A DNA stretch of 64,000 nt from Dehalococcoidia bacterium. GTDB taxonomy: Bacteria; Chloroflexota; Dehalococcoidia; SZUA-161. The notes under the pieces are model-generated. The model was not told the origin of the DNA. It did no database searches and worked only from the letters and a program-made list of their open reading frames with translations. Below are positions 60,152 through 64,000 of the stretch, piece by piece; position 1 is the stretch's first letter; each line of letters starts with the position of its first letter. The translations under genes were made by a program, and so were the position numbers. The stretch covers positions 1 through 64,000 of the forward strand of contig JACWAE010000109.1 of NCBI GenBank assembly GCA_014874385.1, given 5' to 3'.

Positions 60152-61057
60152 ATGTCAGTTATTCGTACACCGGAAGAACGTTTTAACGACCTGCCCGACT
60201 TCGAATTCGCACCCCACTACATCGAGATTAACGGATTGCGTATTCATTACATCGACGAGGGTAAGGGGGGAATAGTCCTTTGCTTACATGGTGAACCCAC
60301 CTGGTCGTTCTTGTATCGCAGGATAATTCCTATCTTGGCAACCAAACATCGGGTCATAGCGATGGACTTTGTTGGCTTCGGCCGGTCAGACAAGTTCACA
60401 GAGCGAGGCGAGTACTCCTTCCATATGCATAAAGATACGCTGGCAGGCTTTATCGATAAGTTGGCACTTAATAAGATAACTCTGGTGGTACATGACTGGG
60501 GCGGTCTGGTCGGTCTGGGACTGGTAGGCGAGACACCAGAGATATTTGCACGTTTAGTCATCATGAATACCGGACTGCCCACGGCTGAGGAATCTGCAGA
60601 TAGGGACAGAGTCAATGCTTTTTTAGCGTGGCGACAGTTTGCTGAGAGGACACCGGACCTTCCCGTCGGACAGGTGATACGCATGGGTTGCGTGCATGGA
60701 GATAGAATGAAGCCGGAAGTAATTGCGTCCTATGAGGCACCTTTTCCTGACGCTTCCTACAAGGCCGGGGCAGCAGTGTGGCCGCTGCTTGTTCCAATTC
60801 TTCCTGACGACCCTGGTGCAGCAGAAATGCGCCAAGCGCGAGAGGTGCTCTCCAAATGGAACAAGCCAGCGCTAATCATGTTCTCTGACGGCGATCCCAT
60901 TACCAGGGGTGGGGATAAATTCTTGCGTAAGCTAATACCCACAGCGAAGAACCAACCTGAGATCGTAATCAGAGATGCCGGGCACTTTCTTCAGGAAGAG
61001 AAGGGCCAAGAAGTCGCACAGCACATTTTGGACTTCGTCGATCAAACACAGATTTAG
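60152..61057 (+). CDS. Haloalkane-dehalogenase-like alpha/beta hydrolase
   Basis: A 301-residue alpha/beta hydrolase. The oxyanion region is LCLHGEPTWSFLYR, and the nucleophile elbow is VVHDWGGLVG with Asp115 followed by Trp116. Acid Asp is in FSDGDPIT (D246 or D248), and the base is His278 in DAGHFLQEE. Asp as nucleophile with the adjoining Trp and HGEPTW are the marks of haloalkane dehalogenases (HLD-I group) as opposed to Ser esterases. The cap Trp needed for halide binding cannot be assigned by eye, so other C-X or epoxide substrates remain possible. Confidence 0.8.
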   Translation: MSVIRTPEERFNDLPDFEFAPHYIEINGLRIHYIDEGKGGIVLCLHGEPTWSFLYRRIIPILATKHRVIAMDFVGFGRSDKFTERGEYSFHMHKDTLAGFIDKLALNKITLVVHDWGGLVGLGLVGETPEIFARLVIMNTGLPTAEESADRDRVNAFLAWRQFAERTPDLPVGQVIRMGCVHGDRMKPEVIASYEAPFPDASYKAGAAVWPLLVPILPDDPGAAEMRQAREVLSKWNKPALIMFSDGDPITRGGDKFLRKLIPTAKNQPEIVIRDAGHFLQEEKGQEVAQHILDFVDQTQI

Positions 61058-61138
61058 TACGCTGAATATTTTATGCCCGGTAGTACTTCGCTCGTGCACA
61101 TAGTGGCTTCAGCGATAAAAATCCCGGAGGATCGAGCT

Positions 61139-62362
61139 ATGCTGCGACATCACAGAATTGTCCACGTAGACCAATATAAAGAGTTGGCCGGGGCAGAATC
61201 GATAGAACGGATTAAGAGGAAAGCTAAGAAGATTCAGCACCTGCACATAGTAAATGTGAATTCTACCTACTATGGCGGTGGCGTAGCGCAAATACTCGCG
61301 CCTTTGACGCTATTAATGAACAGCCTGGGAATAAAGACGGGATGGCGCGTTATACACGGTCCGCCGGATTTCTTCAGTGTGACTAAAAAAATACATAATG
61401 CGCTGCAGGGTGGAGAAATCGATCTTAGCCGCAGGAAAATGGAACTCTATGAGCAGGTAGTTTTCGAGAACTCCATTCGCAATCAACTGGATCAGGATAT
61501 GATTATAGTTCATGATCCCCAGCCTCTCCCGATAATAAACCATTACAGGAAGAAGGGGCCGTGGATCTGGCGTTGTCATGTCGATCTTACCAATCCCCAC
61601 CGGGACCTCTGGAACTACCTAACTCCATTCATAGAGAAGTATGACGCAGTAATCCTCAGCATCAAAGACTATGCGCAGAAACTTAAAACGCCGCAGGTAT
61701 TCTTCATGCCGGCCATCGATCCTTTCTCTATCACCAACCGCGATTTGACTCAGGAGGAAATAGACGAACGGTTGAGCTATTATCATATCCCCACCGATCT
61801 TCCTCTGGTAGTACAAATCTCCCGCTTTGACCGTTGGAAAGACCCTACAGGCGCTATCAAAGCCTTCAAGTTGGCCAGGAGGCAGGTGCAGTGTACGCTC
61901 GTTTTGTTGGGGAACGTGGCAACTGACGACCCCGAGGGAGCGGAGGTGTATCAGTCATTGTTAGATGAGCGAGGGGAACGTATTATTATCTTGAGCCGTC
62001 AGGATGGTGCCCTGGTCAATGCGCTGCAGCGTCGGGCGGCTGTTGTACTGCAGAAATCGATTCGCGAAGGCTTTGGCCTGACGGTTACTGAGGCTATGTG
62101 GAAGGGAGCCGCAGTGATAGGCGGCAATGTCGGTGGCATTCGCTATCAGATCAAGGACGGAGTCAACGGGTTCCTGGTCTCCGATGTCGAGGAGGCGGCG
62201 GAACGAATTGTGCGACTGATTAAAGATGCCGACTTACGGAAGCGACTGGGAGAAAGGGCCAGGGAGACCGTCAGGGAGAAATTTCTGCTGACCCGATATT
62301 TGGAACAGTACCTCGACCTTTTCAATTCCTTCGAGACAGTTTATCGTTTGAAGGGCTACTAG
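61139..62362 (+). CDS. treT: Trehalose glycosyltransferring synthase (TreT-like), second copy
   Basis: A 407-residue GT4 protein, similar to the one at 52428 throughout: VNVNSTYYGGGVAQILAPL, FFSVTKKIHNALQG, IVHDPQPLPII, WRCHVDLTNP, VQISRFDRWKDPTGAIKAF, IREGFGLTVTEAMWKGAAVIGG. The ATG at 61139 has GGAGGATCGAGCT before it; an earlier ATG at 61073 lacks a site. The second copy may use a different nucleotide sugar or direction. Confidence 0.87.
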   Translation: MLRHHRIVHVDQYKELAGAESIERIKRKAKKIQHLHIVNVNSTYYGGGVAQILAPLTLLMNSLGIKTGWRVIHGPPDFFSVTKKIHNALQGGEIDLSRRKMELYEQVVFENSIRNQLDQDMIIVHDPQPLPIINHYRKKGPWIWRCHVDLTNPHRDLWNYLTPFIEKYDAVILSIKDYAQKLKTPQVFFMPAIDPFSITNRDLTQEEIDERLSYYHIPTDLPLVVQISRFDRWKDPTGAIKAFKLARRQVQCTLVLLGNVATDDPEGAEVYQSLLDERGERIIILSRQDGALVNALQRRAAVVLQKSIREGFGLTVTEAMWKGAAVIGGNVGGIRYQIKDGVNGFLVSDVEEAAERIVRLIKDADLRKRLGERARETVREKFLLTRYLEQYLDLFNSFETVYRLKGY

Positions 62363-62461
62363 AGCCATCGTAAGTGAAGGCCTGACGCAGGAATCTGTCC
62401 TGAATATTACGATGTTCACCACGGAGAATGAAAATATATTATCGCATAATGAAGAGATAGT

Positions 62462-62539
62462 CCCGTTCGTGGTGGGCTTGTCGAACCATGAACGGGATAG
62501 ATATGACACGTTCACCCTTCGACAGGCTCAGGGCGAACG
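62462..62539. repeat. Two imperfect palindromes after treT
   Basis: CCCGTTC...GAACGGG (62462-62496) and CGTTCACCC...GGGCGAACG (62509-62539) are stem-loop repeats of a kind widely dispersed in bacterial intergenic DNA. Both may also end transcription of treT. Confidence 0.65.
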
Positions 62540-62595
62540 GTAAAAGGCTATTTTCAAAGGAATTGATGAATAGATATTTTCTCTCAATTACGAAG

Positions 62596-63846
62596 CTACT
62601 TACCACCCAGCACCTCAGGTATATCCGTGTCTGTGGTAATTACACCTTCTATCAGTAAGTCGGCAACGTCGTCATCGGAAAGCCCTAAAATCTCCTTGTA
62701 GACGTATTCATTGTCTTCACCGAGGCAGGGCGCCGCTTTCGTGATTGAGCAGGGAGTCTTGGACAGCCTGTATGCCGGGGATTGATAAGCGTGGACTCCG
62801 ATCTCCTTATGCTCCAAAAATCTGAAATGCTCCCTGTGTTTCAATTGGGGGTCATTAAAAAGGTCCTCGGCCTTCTGTACCACTCCTGAGGGGACCCCGG
62901 CCTCCTGGAGCATGGTCATAACCTGATTTGCTGTGTAGTTACGAGTCCATTCCCCTATGAACTCTTCCAGGTCATCCTCATTTCCCTTTCTGCCCAGCAT
63001 GGTAGAAAACCTGGGGTCTTTGGTCCAATCGGGGTTACCGATTACGGAGCAGAAGTTTTGCCATTCCTCATCATTGGTGATGGCAATTGCGACCCAACAA
63101 TCAGTCCCAGTGCAGGGAAAGATACCGTGAGGAGCGACATAGGGGTCACGGTTACCCATGCGGCAGGCTACCCGCCCATTTACAATGTAGTCCAGCATCG
63201 AGGGGGCTAAAAAGCTAACTCCAACTTCAACCTGTGATTGATCGAGGTACATTCCCTTTCCAGTCTTGCGTTTGTGAATCAGTGCAGCAATAAGTGCCGT
63301 GATTAGATAGTAGGGTGAAATGAAATCGCTGTAGTTGTTAAAAAGGGGCAGCGGGTCTCTGTCGGGCCACCCGTTAAGATGACTGTAGCCGGCATAGGAA
63401 ACCCCTATAAAGCCGTAGCCTTTGACCTTGTTATAAGGTCCTTGTTGCCCCATCTGGGTTGTGCTGAAGTAAATGATTTCGGGTTTTATCTTCTTGCAGC
63501 TCTCGTAGTCCAGCCCCCATTTGGCCATGGCACCTACAGACATGCTATCGGTGACAATGTCAGCCCACTGAACCAATTTATTGGCAATCTCCTGGCCTCT
63601 GGGCATGTTCAGGTCCAGGCTTATTCCATATTTATTGACGTTGTATGCCGCTGTAAAAGCACTCCTGTTAATGCCTGTAATGCCATCCTTAAAGGGCCCG
63701 GCTGTTCTGGTGGTCTCCGGCCAGCGATGGCATTCGATGCGGACCACCGTGGCTCCATAGTAAGCAAGCTCCCTGGCGATCTGAGGCCCTGCTCCTACCC
63801 AGGAGAAATCAGCTACCTTCAGCCCTGCAAAAACCTGTCTGCTCAT
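62596..63846 (-). CDS. CaiB/BaiF family CoA-transferase
   Basis: A 416-residue class III CoA-transferase: LKVADFSWVGAGPQIAREL, VVRIECHRWPETTR, NVNKYGISLDL, IVTDSMSVGAMAKWGLDY, IIYFSTTQMGQQGPY, and the later GVPSGVVQKAEDLFNDPQ block. It moves CoA between carboxylic acids, often in aromatic or fatty acid degradation or formyl-CoA chemistry. GAAAGGGGG precedes the ATG. A second member lies upstream. Confidence 0.93.
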   Translation of the reverse strand: MSRQVFAGLKVADFSWVGAGPQIARELAYYGATVVRIECHRWPETTRTAGPFKDGITGINRSAFTAAYNVNKYGISLDLNMPRGQEIANKLVQWADIVTDSMSVGAMAKWGLDYESCKKIKPEIIYFSTTQMGQQGPYNKVKGYGFIGVSYAGYSHLNGWPDRDPLPLFNNYSDFISPYYLITALIAALIHKRKTGKGMYLDQSQVEVGVSFLAPSMLDYIVNGRVACRMGNRDPYVAPHGIFPCTGTDCWVAIAITNDEEWQNFCSVIGNPDWTKDPRFSTMLGRKGNEDDLEEFIGEWTRNYTANQVMTMLQEAGVPSGVVQKAEDLFNDPQLKHREHFRFLEHKEIGVHAYQSPAYRLSKTPCSITKAAPCLGEDNEYVYKEILGLSDDDVADLLIEGVITTDTDIPEVLGGK

Positions 63847-63879
63847 CTTTGCCCCCTTCCCCCGCTCTCTTGTTAAAGT

Positions 63880-64000
63880 CTAAATGATGCCGCCATTTTT
63901 GAGTATGCCTAGCTGCTCCTTCGAAAACCCCAATTCCTTTTCATAGATCTCTTCATTGTGCTCCCCTATGAGAGGGGCCCGCCGTTGCACCCGGTAAGGG
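63880..64000 (-). CDS. CaiB/BaiF family CoA-transferase, C-terminal end, partial
   Basis: The last 39 codons before a TAG at 63880 read RAPLIGEHNEEIYEKELGFS, then KEQLGILKNGGII. This is the characteristic C-terminal end of CaiB/BaiF proteins. The remainder is beyond the window. It is 33 bases upstream of the complete homologue, so both probably form a heteromeric or paralogous pair in one operon. Confidence 0.85.
   Translation of the reverse strand, partial: PYRVQRRAPLIGEHNEEIYEKELGFSKEQLGILKNGGII

Overview
The window reads as a contig from an anaerobic bacterium, most likely Chloroflexota of the Dehalococcoidia type. This is inferred from gene content: menaquinone-type prenyltransferase, heterodisulfide-reductase modules, CooC/CooT, MetV/MetF, CaiB/BaiF CoA-transferases, a haloalkane-dehalogenase-like hydrolase and families of short intergenic palindromes. 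No rRNA gene, intact tRNA gene or CRISPR array was seen.

Layout. (1) 1-4347: the end of an IS3-type transposase abuts an A+T-rich three-gene cassette (large P-loop ATPase, coiled-coil protein, small protein) of unknown function. The ATPase is probably shortened by the IS. (2) 4944-10600: a G+C-richer housekeeping block with gatB, secG, a UbiA prenyltransferase, fmt, rplY (L25/CTC, opposite strand) and queA. (3) 10575-40113: about 29.5 kb bounded by a 28-bp exact direct repeat made of the 3' end of queA. A serine-recombinase remnant sits against the left copy and a tRNA-Lys 3' half lies near the right copy. I read this as an integrated metabolic island. It carries a leftward operon TusA / MvhD-like / HdrA-GltD / HdrA / winged helix / HdrC / HdrB-like / DsrE, two-component and GAF genes, a Fur regulator with its operator, a radical SAM + DUF1638 pair, glgC, thioredoxin-like and TrxR-like proteins without a normal disulfide centre in the reductase, CooC-CooT-MetV-MetF, J-domain and hemerythrin-like proteins, and several pseudogenes. 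(4) 40223-62362: an osmotic, pH and carbohydrate stress region with a CPA2 antiporter carrying CBS domains, three GH57-type hydrolases, TetR, MscS, OtsA, OtsB, a second MscS, TreT, UspA proteins, a DUF1646 transporter, a P-type H+-ATPase, a HEAT protein, a haloalkane-dehalogenase-like enzyme and a second TreT. (5) 62596-64000: two CaiB/BaiF CoA-transferases, the last one cut by the window end.

How the parts may work together (inference). The Hdr cluster with TusA and DsrE suggests persulfide carriage coupled to electron bifurcation or confurcation. CooC/CooT and MetV/MetF point to the methyl branch of the Wood-Ljungdahl pathway, although no CODH/ACS is present here. The 40-62 kb region makes trehalose by two independent routes and pairs this with osmotic-release channels and proton or sodium transport.
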